From Curvularia sp. ZM96 (taxonomy: Eukaryota > Ascomycota > Dothideomycetes > Pleosporales > Pleosporaceae): a stretch of 64,000 nt of DNA. Below, in pieces: positions 12,393 to 25,224 of the stretch. Numbering within the stretch: position 1 is the stretch's first letter; each line of letters starts with the position of its first letter. The stretch is taken from positions 744,001-808,000 of the forward strand of contig JAJGBQ010000005.1 of assembly GCA_022457065.1 (NCBI GenBank). Direction: 5' to 3'. The position numbers and the translations under genes were made by a program. The notes under the pieces are model-generated. The model was not told the DNA's origin. It searched no databases and saw nothing but the letters and a program-made list of their open reading frames with translations.

Positions 12393-13989
12393 TAACGGCG
12401 TTGTTATCGTAGGATAGCATGTATGCAACTTGGCCTGAGGTGTTGTGATGGCGCACAAATCCACGCCGTGAAACCCTGACAACAGTGGAAAGCCGTTGAC
12501 GCAAGGACAAGCAGTCCGCACCCTTCCTCGCGGCCGTTGATGCGGTGTGACACAGCAACCAACGAGTGAAGCGAAGCGAGATACGTCGTAGAATGATGCG
12601 GTGAGCTGATATCCACCTGAGCAAGGTACACGGACCGGGAACGCTTCCTACTGCAGGCAGGAACATGGCAGGGCAGGTACCCCACCTGAGCGTTCGTACT
12701 GCCATTGGATGGAAGTGTGCCCGAGCCCATGTTCACGGATCCGCGGGAAGCCACGCATGGACTCCACACGCTGGCCTTGGCGGCAGCGCACAACGGGTCC
12801 CAGAGATGTCAAGCCACCAAATTTTCTGCTGGCCTCGGCCCTACAGCGGTGTTTGCAGCCCATCAGCGGGCCAGCGGCGGGACAGTAATGCCGGAGACAT
12901 GGCGATGGCAGCGCGCACGACATGCTGATGTTGCGCGTCGTAGCCGAGCACCCGTGGTTGTATTTGGCATTCCGCGTTTCAGTGTCGCGACTAGTTCCCC
13001 CGTCTAGGGAAACTCTGCCAGTCTCTGCGCACCGGATGCGGGGCTACCCTGCGCCCACCTTGGCTCCCTCTGGTGCATACTACACGCGACGGCTGCTGCA
13101 GTCATCGGAAGTCGGGCAAGGTCGGAAGAATGGCGGCTCCATGGATCCGAGGATGGTTTCCAAATCAGGCGCGCCGGGAGAAACTAGAGCGACAGGAACA
13201 AAGACCAAAAAAAGGGCCCAAGGTCGGGACCAGAATCGAGGATCCACGGAATGTTCCATTTGCTCATTTCCCCTCTTCTGAAAAGCTTCCACAGTTCCAC
13301 TGTCCGTCGCCTTAGCTTTGCAGCACGACCGCTAGGGGTGCGCCCGCCAGCGATAGCGTGCCATGGTAATTTTGATTGGCAGCGCGGGTGGGCGACTGGA
13401 AGCTGATTTGATCCTACCCGTCCGCGTGGTGGGTCTCGCCCGTGGTGCTGTTTCATTGTGTTTTATGCGATCGTGGGGGGTAACTCCAACACGGATGCGA
13501 AATTGTCCGAATTCGGGCTTGGAGTACCTGCACGGTGCGCCATGATGCGGTGAACCTATGGGTTGCCTGGGCTTAGCGCGCCAACACCCGCAACACAGGT
13601 GACATGGTCGTCCCTAACAATTCCCGCACAATCGTGTCTTGCCGTCATGGAGCGAGATCGAAAAGCCGGAGGGGGCTACTGCTTTCAGCAGCACCCTTGC
13701 GCTGCTGTTCGGGGAAGTGGTTTGAGAGAGGGATAATGCTATTTTTTTCGACATGTCGCCGAGAGACAGGGCTTATCGCTGCTGTGCCGCGTGGGCCGTG
13801 TGGCTTTATGGGGTGGGAGCTCGATTGACAAGTTTGTGAAGAACATGTTGTTTCATGTGACATGGGTTGTTTGAGGCGTTGTTTAGCATTCGAGGCTCTA
13901 AGAATGGTGATTGCGATCCCGGCATCCAGGCCAGCGGTCTGCAGCCACAAAGGGTTTTGTGGAACATGCTTGGACGAGCCTAGTCATGC
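12393..13989. other. intergenic between convergent genes, 1.6 kb
   Basis: This is the tail-to-tail interval between the dioxygenase (+) and the bZIP gene (-). Several overlapping short frames occur on both strands (for example 12557-13300), all with arginine/cysteine-rich translations that look like chance frames in GC-rich DNA. I see no gene, repeat or RNA. Confidence 0.5.
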
Positions 13990-15523
13990 TCAATGCTCGA
14001 CCTTCATGTTGGATTGGTACGGCTGGTACATGATGTGCTGGCCTTGCTCATTCATCATCTGCGACTGGCTGTGCTGGGCATGCATCATGGGCATCTCGCC
14101 GGCGTGGCTGACCTGTGGGGGATAGCCTGGCTGGGGCCCTACAGCATAGGAGCCATAGGGCGCCGAAGTGTGGTGCTGCTGATGCTGGGGAGGAGCTTGG
14201 CCCTGGACGGATTGGTGGTGCATCGGGACGCTCATGTGTCGCTGGTACTCGGAAGCATGCGGCGAGGGATGTGAGGTAGGCGTGCCGTATCCTGACATTG
14301 GCATGGGCTGGGATGTGACCATGGAGGCGTTCTCAAGAGGATATGACATGGCCCGCGCGTTGCTTTCCATGACATATGGGCTCGGGTAGGACATGTTAGG
14401 CTGCTCGACTGCATGAACGGATGGGTCCTGCACCGGCATTGAAACTTGGTGGTGCTGCTGCGGTTGCTGCTGCTGCGGTTGCTGTTGCGGGTGGCCAGGA
14501 TGGGGACTCCATCGAACCGCCTCGTGCTGAGGCTGTTGAACCTCGCCCATAGCTGGCGGGGTGTCGACATGCGGCGAAGATACATGTTGGGAATATGTGT
14601 GCTGGGGCTGCCAATGCGCGGGTTGTGAGACAGGCGTCGCGATCTCGGGCACTGAGTGTGCGCTCCTTGCAGTTCCTGTTGACATCCTCCGGGGCTGGCT
14701 GAGCATCTGAACACGATCGCTAGGCGAGGGTGCCCCTGTTTCCAAGTTAGTAAAAATGCACTACAACCAAATCATATTCAGACGTTGGGTATTGTCGTTG
14801 TCGTCTCGCTTGCGCAGCAAAAAAGAAAGCAAAGGTTACAGATGCTGCGCGTCGCTAAATCCAGCGGGCCAACCAAGCCGTAGGATGCGGGCCAGCAGAA
14901 AAACAAATGTGTGATGTTGCTGGAGCGAGAACGACCTTGGCTGCAAACCCAAACGGCTGCGGCCCGAGACAGCAAAAAAGCAATCGCAGCGGGTCGACCA
15001 GCTCACTGGTGGAACAACTGGACAGAGCTTTTTGGGGAAAAAAAGACAGAAAATTTCATCACGTACCTGCGCCTTGCTCGGGGACACCGAGGGTGGAAAC
15101 TGCATGCGACAGGCGTGCACGTAGCACTGCATTTTCCTGTTCGAGCTCCTCGTTTCTTCGGATCAGGTCCATCATCTTGGTCGAAGAGTTGTTCTCGAGC
15201 TGTGCCGTCAGGTCACGAACCTGGCGTTCCAGTGTATCAATGTGGTCCTTTGTCCTCTGGCGGATGGCTCGCTGTGCTTCTCGGTCGTTTGCTCTCTTGC
15301 GCTCCAGCTGAGCGGCTGTGAGCGTGGTGACGCTGCGTGTACCCGCTCTGGATGGGCGCTTCTTTGCGCCGGGGGTGAGTTGCCTGGCCTCGGAGCCGGA
15401 CGAGTGGCCCTCGTAGGGCGGGGATCTCTTCTGCTGATCCATGTGAGGGGACTGGAAGCTGGAGGCACTCATGTGGTCACTCCTATAAGCAATGGGGTCT
15501 CGGTAGTGAAGAATTGAAGTCAT
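13990..15523 (-). CDS. bZIP transcription factor
   Basis: On the minus strand, exon 1 is 15523-15067 and exon 2 is 14735-13990, joined across a 331 bp intron (donor GTACGT, acceptor GGAAACAG after a CTAAC branch). The product has 400 residues. Residues 74-93 form the basic region (RKRANDREAQRAIRQR), followed by a leucine zipper/coiled coil to ~140 with heptads beginning at L99 and a KMMDLIRRNEELEQE segment. Before the basic region is a short Lys/Arg/Ser/Pro-rich stretch. The C-terminal ~240 residues are Gln/Pro/Met/His-rich with a poly-Gln run, typical of an activation domain. Pezizomycotina have a bZIP group with this acidic basic-region variant (NDREAQRAIR). No DUF3425 or redox Cys-rich domain is seen. 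The target pathway is unknown. More than 5 kb upstream is gene-free, which may mean a long leader or promoter. Confidence 0.88.
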
Positions 15524-18500
15524 CGAGGATCCGCGTTAGGCGGTGACAGCGTATGTGATGTCGAGGATGCTGAGCTAGCCGATTCCGAGCCAACACACAG
15601 TCCAAATAACAAGTAAAGGGTGATTGTAGGGATTCCAAATATAAGCGTTGTGGGGTGAGGAGCAGTTCCCAAGACCTCGAAGAGAGGGGGAGTGGGAAGG
15701 GAAGATATGGGGACGGAAGTAGGCTATGGCAGCAAGGCTGGTCGTGGGAGTTGGGGGGGAAGAAGTGGAAGAGTAAAGGTAGTTGGGGAGAGCCGTTTTT
15801 GTGTTTGTAGAAGAAGAAAGAGGCAGCGGCGATGCCGAACGGGCGAGACGCAGGTGTAGAGAAAGACAGACGACGACTGAGCGGTGCAAGAAATGGCTGG
15901 CATGGGCCTATAACCTGCTATCAAGGGCCTGATGAATAGCGGCGGCCTTTGCGTACCATGCTGCGACCCTAGGCTAGCGCTGGCTCGCTGATCCCGGCCC
16001 TGGGTGGGTAGCCACACAACGTGGGCTCTCTGGGGAAATCGTTTCACCTTAGCTCGTACATTAGTGAGTTGGAGGCGTGAGCGAAGCAGAGAGCAGTGCG
16101 CACAGCTGTTGTTCCGTGGCGTCTGATAGTCGAGGCCCTTTACAGGCAATAAACTCTCAACGGTGGTGGCACAAGGTCGAGTGAAGCCTTGCCGTGGACG
16201 TAGCGATCAGCTAGTTGTTCTGGAAAGCGACTATGGCGGTTTAGGGCGGCACATTTCACCGTAGCACCACATCACCCCCCCACGAGCGGCAGCAAAAGCA
16301 AAAGCACGGCAGCACAGGCAGCAGTGGCAGCAGCATCCAGGATGGCAGCAGCATGGCAGGGCGGAGTCCCTGGGCGGGCGACATACTAGGCACATGTCCT
16401 CGGGGAGCCTTTGCGGGCACAGAAAGGGACGAACGGAGCGGGGCCCAGCGGGACGTGTTCAGAGGGCCACGCATAAGACGGAAGGGCGAGGGCTGTGATG
16501 TCGCCATGACCGCTTGCCAGTCAGGTAGCTGGTCCTGTTTGCGGACCGTAGCGAGGTTTGGGATGGGATGACAGACACGGGCAAATTGTGACGTTTGAAG
16601 AGAGCGGCGACGTGAAGCGATGCCGGGGTGCCAGGATGACAGGATGCCATCTCGACGGCGTGGCAGGGATGGCGGCCAGGGTGAGGTGAAGGGAAGGGTG
16701 CCGGGGTTGGACCGGCCAGGAGCGCGCGAGGAGTCGAAGACGCGCGCGCACGGACGGGCAGGGGGGCGGCCGCGCTAAAGGGGGCGAGCACGTGGAAGCC
16801 CTGCATGCAGAAAAATTAGCCCGAGCCCGCCAAGCCGCCCCATGGCCTGTCCGCTGGCTGCTTCAGTCGGAGCGTCGGGCAGGGCATGGAAGCAGTCTAG
16901 CAGGCCTGCCAAATGCGAGAGGCCATCGTCGAGCAGCCCGCGACGGGGGTCCACTGTGGACCGCCAGGGACAGCAGCTTACGGGCAGCAGCGCGCAATAT
17001 TGGCCTCGAGAGTAGGGGGAGCGCAAACCCGGTCAGTCGCCGTCGATCATGCCCGGGGGGTGAGGGCAGGTATCCTCCGCAGCGAGCGCACGTCTCGTCT
17101 GTAGCGTAAAGCAGGTGTAGCAGTAGCGCGCTGCCGAAGTACCTCCACGGGCCATGCGCTGACATTTCGTCTTGAGCACCTTTGCCGAACTGCTACTCGT
17201 GCCACCGCTGCCGCTACGGCTGCCACCACCACGCCTGCGACACATACCTTGACCCGCGCCTACACCTGCCAATCCAACTGCCACTGCCACAGTGCGCTGG
17301 CCATCATGTACGCATGCTGGTACATTCCCTGCGATTGCGGCGGGGGCGCGTGCATGTGCCTCCCCCCCCCTCTTCCTCCCCCCAAACTTTATCGTGGCCT
17401 CATCGGCGTCCAGGTGTGTTTCATGCCGTGTGCTGGCCGCGCATGATAGCTGCCACTACGTAAACAGCTGCGCTGCCTAGATTGGGCGTCGTGCAGAGTG
17501 GGACTCCGCTGTGACGACTGTGTCCATCAATAGCAGGGCTCGCTATGCCGGTTGTCGGAACCAGCTCACAAGCAGCACCAGAGCAAAAAAACGCCCGGGC
17601 CAGCAAACAGGCCAATGACAGTGGCCGACACGGAGGGACCGTGATGCGCTCCTGCGCAGAGCCCCATCGACACTGTACCGACTACACACAGTTTGTACAT
17701 ACACATTGCCTCGACTAGCCTAGCCTGCATGCCCGCGTCTAAGCGCCTCTCGTCTTTTTTCTTTTTTTCTTCTTTCTTGTACGTACCTCGCCTTCACCGC
17801 AACAGCGCTGCCCAGGCCACGACCGCCGCCCATGGGCATGCTGCGACGCCCGCCCATGCCGTCATGCTGCGGCGCCGCATGCGCTGATGTGCAGTGACGG
17901 GCTTGCTCAACGCCAGCCAAAGCGGTGCGCTATCCACAACCTGCCCCCGTTATTCGATAAAGCCAGAATCCTCCGAGACGCCCACTCACCGCTTCCATAG
18001 TTGATAACCACAGCTGCCCAGCCTGAGGCTACACGACGGCCAGGAGCCACATGGGCTCCGGCTAGCGCTAGTACCTGGACATGGACACCTGTGCCAGCCA
18101 CTCATCCTGCCCTTGGCGCCGATATTGGACGATAGCGACGCCGCCGTCGGTAAGTTTTTCGACACATGGAAAGTGATGATGCACGTCGGCTGCGCTAGGC
18201 CTAGGACCCGTCAGCCGCGAGCCGCCAGCTGCTGCTGCCAGCCTACGAGAGCTCGCGGGGTCCGCCATGCGACGCGGCGACTCGATCCAGGGCTCTTGAA
18301 CAAGCACATCGCCTTGGACTCTGTCTGCTGCTTTCGTTCCCTCGAGCGCTGGTGCGAAGGGGCTGGGTGGGGGCAAAGGATCGAACTGCGCCGCACCACC
18401 TGCAGCAACCATCTGATTCGGCCTAGTCGGAGCGTTATTTGACATCAGGCAGACGGCCGTCGTATTCTACCTGAGACAGAAACGACCATCTCTCCAAAAG

Positions 18501-20685
18501 CGCGCGCTTCATTTCCATTTGCATCGCAGCGGCGGCGGCGGAGGCAGCGGAGCGTGCACGTGCCCACTCCGAGGCTGCAGTTAGCCTCATTTTGCCCGCT
18601 GCTCTTGTCGTTGTTGCTGCTGCGACTACCATTCTGTACACACCCACCGCTGCTGCCCTCGCCTCTCTTGCATCTAGTGCATCAATACGTCCGTGGCGTT
18701 TGGATTCATGCTACCCACCTGGAACCATTCTTCCCCCCCAACAGAAAAGACGCGCAACCGCCTTGTACTTGTATCCGCGGAGCAGCAAACTTTGCCCTTG
18801 CTCCCTGGTTACTACGTTTCCGGTGAAACCAGCATCCAACTGCTCATACGCTGCATCATGGCCGCATTCACGGCGTGTCCGCCGGCCTCGACAACCGTGA
18901 ACCCCAATTATTCTTGACATGCTTGCATCCGTGCATCCTGCCATGGGCCGAGGCGGTAGATCGATGGGTGCGATGACGGCGGTGCTGTGGGCAGACGTAG
19001 GTCTACTCCTAGTGCTACGGTAAGAGTAGGTAGTCCAACTCCCCTCTCGCCCGTTGGCCTTGCGCACTCTGGCCAACACCAGGAACCCAGGACCAGAGCA
19101 CTCAGGTCCCGAAGCGAGGGGTCTGCGGCTTCTCGCTAGATCTGTCGTGCCTGCAAACCGCCCTGGTGGCGGTACGCCGAGATGGGCTCCACCTAGATCC
19201 AAATCTTGTCTTACACAGACTGCAACTCCAGCGATCCATGTCGACGACCACTCTCTCCCCCCGTCCGCGATTGCGCAACCATTCATGCATTGCCTGCTCG
19301 GGCAGAGTGCATCTTGCACGTCAGCGTCTCTGCAAATGAGCATCGCCTGTCGATCCAACAGCAGTGTGATGCACGCCGCCGAGCGACCAGAAACAGAAAA
19401 ATTGTCCCTCTGCGACGCCCAAGCCTCGCTACCAAACTCTGGATCTGTCCCTCCGCCACGCTTGTAAACTTCACCCGATATTCAGCCAGCTGCCCGCGCG
19501 CGCGTGCACCCTCTCCACTCCACTACGCGAGAGAGCCATGGCTACTAGACGCGAACTCAATTCAGAGCCCATGGCCGCCTTGCATCCCCCTTACTGGCCC
19601 TGCTTTTGGCATCCATGAGGTTCTCCCACTTGGTCTCCCACTCTGAAACAAGCTTGCGAAATTTAGACTTGTCATCCTGGCAAGCGTAGTGTATGTGTGT
19701 GTGTACGTAGGTAGCCGTGTCCCACTACCACACCACCCAATGCCCCTCACCACCGTCCGCTAATGCCATACCTACGCTCCTTCCCTTACCGATCGGGGCT
19801 TACCGATCCGCGCCAAGTAAGCGGCTTGCGCCATCTTGACTCTCTCCGAACCTTCTAGCTCGCGGGCTAGAAGGTCACGACGTCCCTGTTGCACCTCCCG
19901 AGCCCTGCGTCCGTCTTGCGGTTCCCCTCTCTCGCCTTTGTCGTCTTCTCCTTCATCGCTCTGCTGCCCCAGACGCTAAGCCCAAAGCGGTCCAGACCAT
20001 AAACAACACCAAACTCTCTCGTTCCTACTTCTTGCGTCGCATGACCTTCCAACCACATCCAGACATACACACATATCATGCACTGCACATCGACGTAATT
20101 GCGGGGTTGCTCGCTGATGCCGTTTGCTGGTGGCGTATCGACCCTGCATCAAGGGGTACGAGGGGGCAGGGGGATAGGGGTGGGTGTGCGGGCTGATTCG
20201 CTTGTAATTGACATTCTCAGCTGGACATGCGTCCACCCTTCGCATTGCCAATACGTTATTGGGCTGGAAGTCGACAAACTCTTTGCTGACCGTTTCGGAT
20301 TCAACATTGCGAGGATTGGCGGGCGAAATATCGCATACACTGTCTTCACCATCGCCACAAACTACCCAAACATGGCGCACTGCTCCGGGCCTAGGTGACG
20401 TCGAGAGGCACATCTCCACTCGGAGCCCCATTCGGGAGCATGGGGAAAATTCCCTCGACCCCCCTCCTTCAGCTTGCCGCACGTGGTATCAGCGCGGACA
20501 ATACCGCAAGCCACCACTGAGAAATCAGTCCACATCGCACTGTGCAGTGCAGAAAAAAAGCAAACACATCTACTCTCCAACGCTAGAAGCGTACTAGAAG
20601 CGCCTAATGCACTACAGATTTTCACGTTTGATTCGATCTCATCTCTAGCTGGCCACACCGTCATACGCCACAGCCGCCGACTATC
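15524..20685. other. gene-free stretch of 5.2 kb upstream of the bZIP gene
   Basis: This is the longest interval without a gene I can support. The first ~700 bases upstream of the bZIP start are T/C-rich on the coding strand and may be its leader. From 16.2 to 19.6 kb the DNA is GC-rich with CAG/GCC-type short repeats, so open frames arise by chance on both strands. A minus-strand pair at 18647-18435 and 18445-18068 is the only part that hints at protein (helical Ala/Arg-rich, then Pro-rich), without recognisable domains. A short (GT)n-rich patch lies near 19690-19704. The final kilobase is ordinary sequence downstream of the beta-glucosidase stop. Confidence 0.5.
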
Positions 20686-22691
20686 CTACTCCTTTTTAAT
20701 GTACTTGTCAAAAATTTTCGAAATCTCGCGTGCGCTCTTCTTCGGGTATCGCTTCTGCCCGCCCTTATAGTCGACATAGGTCACGCCAAAGCGCGTAGTG
20801 TAGCCCTCGGCCCATTCGAAATTGCTGCAGGCACAGATGTTGTTAGCATACTTCTAATCTGGTTCCAGTATCGTCTCCGGACTGCAGCTGCAGTAGCGTT
20901 TGGAGCTAGGAGAAAAGGTTTGATCTGCCAATACTCTCTTTCCCTCACCGGCACTCCACTCCCCGATCCTCCTCTTACTGTTACGGAAAGTGGGGCGACT
21001 CGAGTGTAAGAAAATGATACGCGAAAGCGAGGAAAAAGAAACGACAAAGGAAAGGTTGAGGATAGGTGGGTTAACGTACTCCATCAGACTCCATGCAGAG
21101 TAACCCCTGACGTCTACTCCATCCAACGTATGGGCATCTGCCAGGGCACCAATGTAGCCCCTAAAGTATTCGCAGCGGAACTCGTCTTCGAGGAGCTGCT
21201 CCAGAGGTAGTTCGTTTTCGCCCTTGAGACTGGTGCCGTTTTCTGTCACATAGAATGTTGGGCCACCGTACCGGTCACTAAGCCATTTGATCAACTTTCT
21301 GAACCCTAACGGCATTGGTCTTAGCCAGACGGATTGCGTCTCTGGGCCAATCCATTCTCCCTTCTTGTTCTGGTACAGAATGTCCAAGTTTCCGACGTGG
21401 TCCTCGGGCTCTGGCTCAGTATCCCGGTGTCTAATATAGTTGGCACAGTAGTGGTTCATGCCGTAGAAATCATTGCTGCCCTTGACGAGCGCCGCTTCTT
21501 CTGGCGTAAACTCAGGCAGTCGATCACCCAGCTGCTTACGCATCGAGTCTGGATACTTGCCAAAGTAGACTGGGTCGCCAAACCAGCAAATGGCAAACTC
21601 AATCTTCCGGTCACATGCCTCGCGGTCCTTGGGATCTTCCGGATCCCACGGCTCAGTCCAGTCGCCTATACAGCCATGTCAGCATATAGACACATGTTTT
21701 GCTTGGGGAGGGTTTTTTAGTTTTCTTTTTTTTGTTCGTGGCTGCATGTAACTTCACGTCTACGCACAGGCGTTGCGTGTGTGGGAAGGGTAGAGTTCTC
21801 GTCCATACGCAATCCGGAAGTATACGAGGTGATCGCTTACCATTTAGAGTAATGCCAATCTGGCCTCCATCCTTTGCTTTGAAGTCGTCACGGTAGGCCT
21901 TGACTGCCGCACCATGAGCAATTAGGATCGAGTGGCCGACGATCCATGGCTCCCTCGAGCTGTCTCCTTCGGCGCTCTTGTTTCGATCACTGCAACGGCC
22001 AGGAGCAAAGAGGCCAGTGCCGTAGCCCAGAATGGAGCTGCACCATGGCTCGTTGAAGGTGATCCAATATTTTACTTTTGCTCCAAAAGCTTTGAAACAC
22101 ACCCTGGCATAGTTCTCGTAATCCTTCACAAACTCGTCCTTGTTCAGCATGCCGCCATAGCGCTTGTGTAGCTCCTCGGGTAGATCCCAATGAAACAGCG
22201 TAATCATGGGCTCAATGCCGGCACCGCGGAGGCCATCGACCAAATTGATGTAATATTGCAGACCCTTTTCGTTCACAGGGTCATTGCGGCCTCCGAGCGG
22301 AATAATGCGGGACCACGAGAGGGAAAAGCGATAAGATTTTGCACCAAGCTCCTTGAGCAGTGCAATATCCTCGTCAGCACGGTGGTAGGAGTCACATGCC
22401 ACGTCGCCAGAGTCTCCTCCAGCAATCTTGCCCGGGATGCGGCAAAACGTATCCCAGATGGAATCGGCACGACCGTCTTCATGCGGTGCACCTTCGATTT
22501 GGTAACTGCAGTATTTCAATCACTTTTAGCGTGGAACGGTTACACAAGTGGTTTCCTCTCTCTCTCTCTCTCCGACACATATCATGTTGGTGGGGTACTT
22601 TTTTATTGAGTGGAGAAAAGGGCCTGGGTCAGACGAACCTCGCTGTTGCAAAACCCCATAGGAAATCCTTTGGCAAGTATGATTGAGGCAT
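20686..22691 (-). CDS. GH1 beta-glucosidase, probably intracellular
   Basis: Four exons on the minus strand: 22691-22639, 22505-21841, 21665-21080 and 20824-20686; 480 residues, the usual GH1 length. It opens with MPQSYLPKDFLWGFATA joined to SYQIEGA across the first junction, the classic GH1 N-terminus. The acid/base glutamate is E170 in TFNEPW and the nucleophile is E381 in YVTENGTS. The C-terminal signature (FEWAEGYTTRFGVTYVDY) is split by the third intron at SLMD|NFEW and restored on splicing. There is no signal peptide, so a cytosolic enzyme hydrolysing imported beta-glucosides such as cellobiose is likely (family knowledge, inferred here). Introns are long for this window (133, 175 and 255 bp). 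The DUF1479 gene is divergent, 961 bp away. Confidence 0.94.
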
Positions 22692-23652
22692 AGTGGGCTG
22701 ACTTGCTTGAGACTACCCTGTGTCTAGCACGGTACTCTCTGAACTGATGTTCTGGGAGTATGAAAAAAGGAAGGAAGAAGGATAAAGGGATTCAAACTGG
22801 CAACAAGCGGCACGGCTATACTTGTTCATATACGTGGAACCTCGGACTGCAGCACTGGCTTGCGGAGGACGTCCCGCCGTAACCGTTCCTTCACGCCATG
22901 ACAAGACTTTCGCAAAGAGGCGCAGTAGGACAGATGAGCATCTTGGTATTGCCTCCGTCCCGTTCTAACAGGTTGTATTCAATTTCTCCGCCTTCTCAAT
23001 GGCTCATTCAGTCCTGCGACCCCGCTTGGCTGGCTCAACTACGGGAGGCTATAGCTTCATCGCACATGACGAAGCTGTACTTTTACGTCCATTCTGCCCC
23101 GCCAGGATTCACGATGGCCAGGGCGGTCAGTGGGATTGCGGGCCGGACATTCAGCCTGGCTTGTGGTTCTTCTAGGCGTGGCGCAGCGACGTGACCTGTG
23201 ACTTTTGGGGCGCTGAAGCCGTCTTGGGGAAAGGTGGGAGATGGCGGGGTACTGGGGCGGATCTCTCCCCTCTCTCCTCATAGTCACCGGCGCAAACCCC
23301 AGGACAAAAAACACCGATGAATGTGGTTCCACCTCTCCTCATTCGCGAGCACTACCACAGATGACGTTATGTGATGGGGAACGTCGGAAACGATGCTCTA
23401 CGAGTAGTAAAGGTTGCGAGGATGTGCCTGCGAGAACGGTGGACTCACGGCGCTATCCTTTTTCAAGCAGAGCTTCCGAAGGTACAGTATCTTTTGCTGA
23501 CAGCTTGAGCTCCAACTTACTGTCGGAACTACAGCTGTAGCACGTATGACAGCGGCGCAATCGAGTGTATATAACGGACGGTTGCTGGTGATGGAGAAGG
23601 ACATGCTGCAGCGTTGAGCTGATCGCACAGGATCACCAAACAACCATTGACA
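22692..23652. other. divergent promoter region, GH1 / DUF1479
   Basis: A head-to-head interval of 961 bp. It has no supported gene. Near the DUF1479 start there is a GTATATAAC motif (23568-23576), about 80 bp before the ATG, which could serve as a TATA element. No long repeat was seen. Confidence 0.5.
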
Positions 23653-25224
23653 ATGCTGTCCGCGTTGCGATCCATTCGTTCTCTGAAAAGATGCACTCCA
23701 GCGCAAGTGCGCACTGCAGCGACGCAATCGCAGAAGCGCGCAGGCGACATCTCGGACGCATTCGCATCGCTCTCTGGACACGACTTTAAGCCATTGGCGC
23801 CCGAGTATGCCGACCTCAAAGCCCGCCTTATTCGTGGTCACGAAGACGAAGTACGCGAGTCTTGGAACCGCCTTCTTCGTACTCTGCGCGACGAGATTCC
23901 GCGCATTGCCGAACTGGGTAGCAAGGTCATTCCGGATATCGACTTCAAAGACATCGACAATGCGCCTGAAGCGTTTAGCAGTCAGCTGCGGGAGAGGGGC
24001 GTGGTTGTTGTCAGAGGCGTAGTGTCGGAACAAGAAGCACTGCAGTGGAAGGAAGATCTGAGAGAATATATCCGACAGAATCCACAGACAAAGGGTGAGT
24101 ACTGAGTTATCTCTTTTGCTCTGCTTGTTACTGACTCTCTGACAGCCTTCCCTGCCGACAACCCTCAAGTATTCGAACTGTACTGGTCACGCCCTCAGCT
24201 CCTCGCGCGCGGCAACCCCAATCTCCTCAAGACGCACCGCTTCCTCATGTCATACTGGCATAGCAGCAACCCACACGTCCCACTATCTACAAAGCACCCT
24301 ATCAGCTATGCCGACCGACTGCGCCTACGCCAACCCGGTGATGCTAAATTCGCACTTGGGCCGCACGTCGACGGCGGCAGTGTCGAGCGCTGGGACGAAC
24401 AAGGCTACGGCCTAGGCAAAGTCTACGACTCGGTCTGGAAAGGCAAGTGGGAAGACTTTGATCCCTGGGAAGCCAGCTGCCGTCTCCCCATCGTTGCGGA
24501 TCTGCACCAAGGCGTGGGCGCCTGCAATGCCTTCCGCATGTTCCAAGGCTGGCTGTCACTCTCGACTACGGGCCCCCTCGAAGGCACTCTCCTCGTCAAC
24601 CCCTTGTTCGCAAAAGCGACAGCATACTACCTCCTGCGGCCCTTCTTCTCCCCCAAACAAGGTGTCTCGCCCGGCGCCCAAACCGCCTCCGAAGCCACCA
24701 CCACGACCGACTCTTTCCTCTCCCCGGACAACTGGGTCCTAGACAGGCAGCAGAACTCTTGGATCCACGGCGCCACCCCAGGCCACGGCCAGGAACTCTC
24801 ACATCTCCTACACCCGCATCTCCAGCTGCAGAAATCCATGATTCACATCCCTACCGTCCGCCCAGGCGATTACGTCGCCTGGCACTGCGACACCATCCAC
24901 GCCGTGGACAAGAAACACAACGGTACCTCGGACTCGAGTGTTTTGTACATCCCCGCCTGCCCCATGACAGAAGATAACGCGCATTACCTCGTTCGGCAGC
25001 GCGCGCACTTTGTCGACGGCACGCCAAGCCCAGACTTTGGGGGTGGCGTGGGCGAGAGTCAGCATGTTGGGCGGGTCAAGGCCGAAGAGATGCACGAGTT
25101 GGTGGGCGACGAAGGGTGTCGGGCTATGGGGTTGCTGGAGTGGGATAGTGAGGCGCGGGGACTGGGGACGGGGGAGAAGGTGGTGCTGGATAGGGCGAAT
25201 AAGGTTTTGGGGTTTTATGATTAG
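23653..25224 (+). CDS. DUF1479 (YbiU-type) 2OG-Fe(II) dioxygenase with predicted mitochondrial presequence
   Basis: Exons 23653-24094 and 24146-25224 (51 bp intron, GTGAGT...CTGACAG) encode 506 residues. The first ~30 residues (MLSALRSIRSLKRCTPAQV...) are rich in Arg/Ser/Ala with no acidic residues, the pattern of a mitochondrial presequence. The rest is a DUF1479 domain, a bacterial and fungal family with a cupin-like dioxygenase fold. Likely iron ligands are H221 and D223 (GPHVDGG) and a distal histidine, H394 or H399 in WHCDTIHAVDKKH; R/K residues for 2-oxoglutarate follow. Supporting family motifs include RGVVSEQEA, HQGVGACNAFRMFQGW and VRPGDYVAWH. The biochemical function of fungal members is unknown to me. 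Length and motifs look complete. Confidence 0.88.

Noticed and set aside
18711..19358. 215-codon minus-strand ORF in the GC-rich gene-free stretch
   Set aside because: Arg/Cys/Gly-rich composition typical of chance frames in GC-rich DNA, overlapped by plus-strand frames of similar length; no motif recognised.
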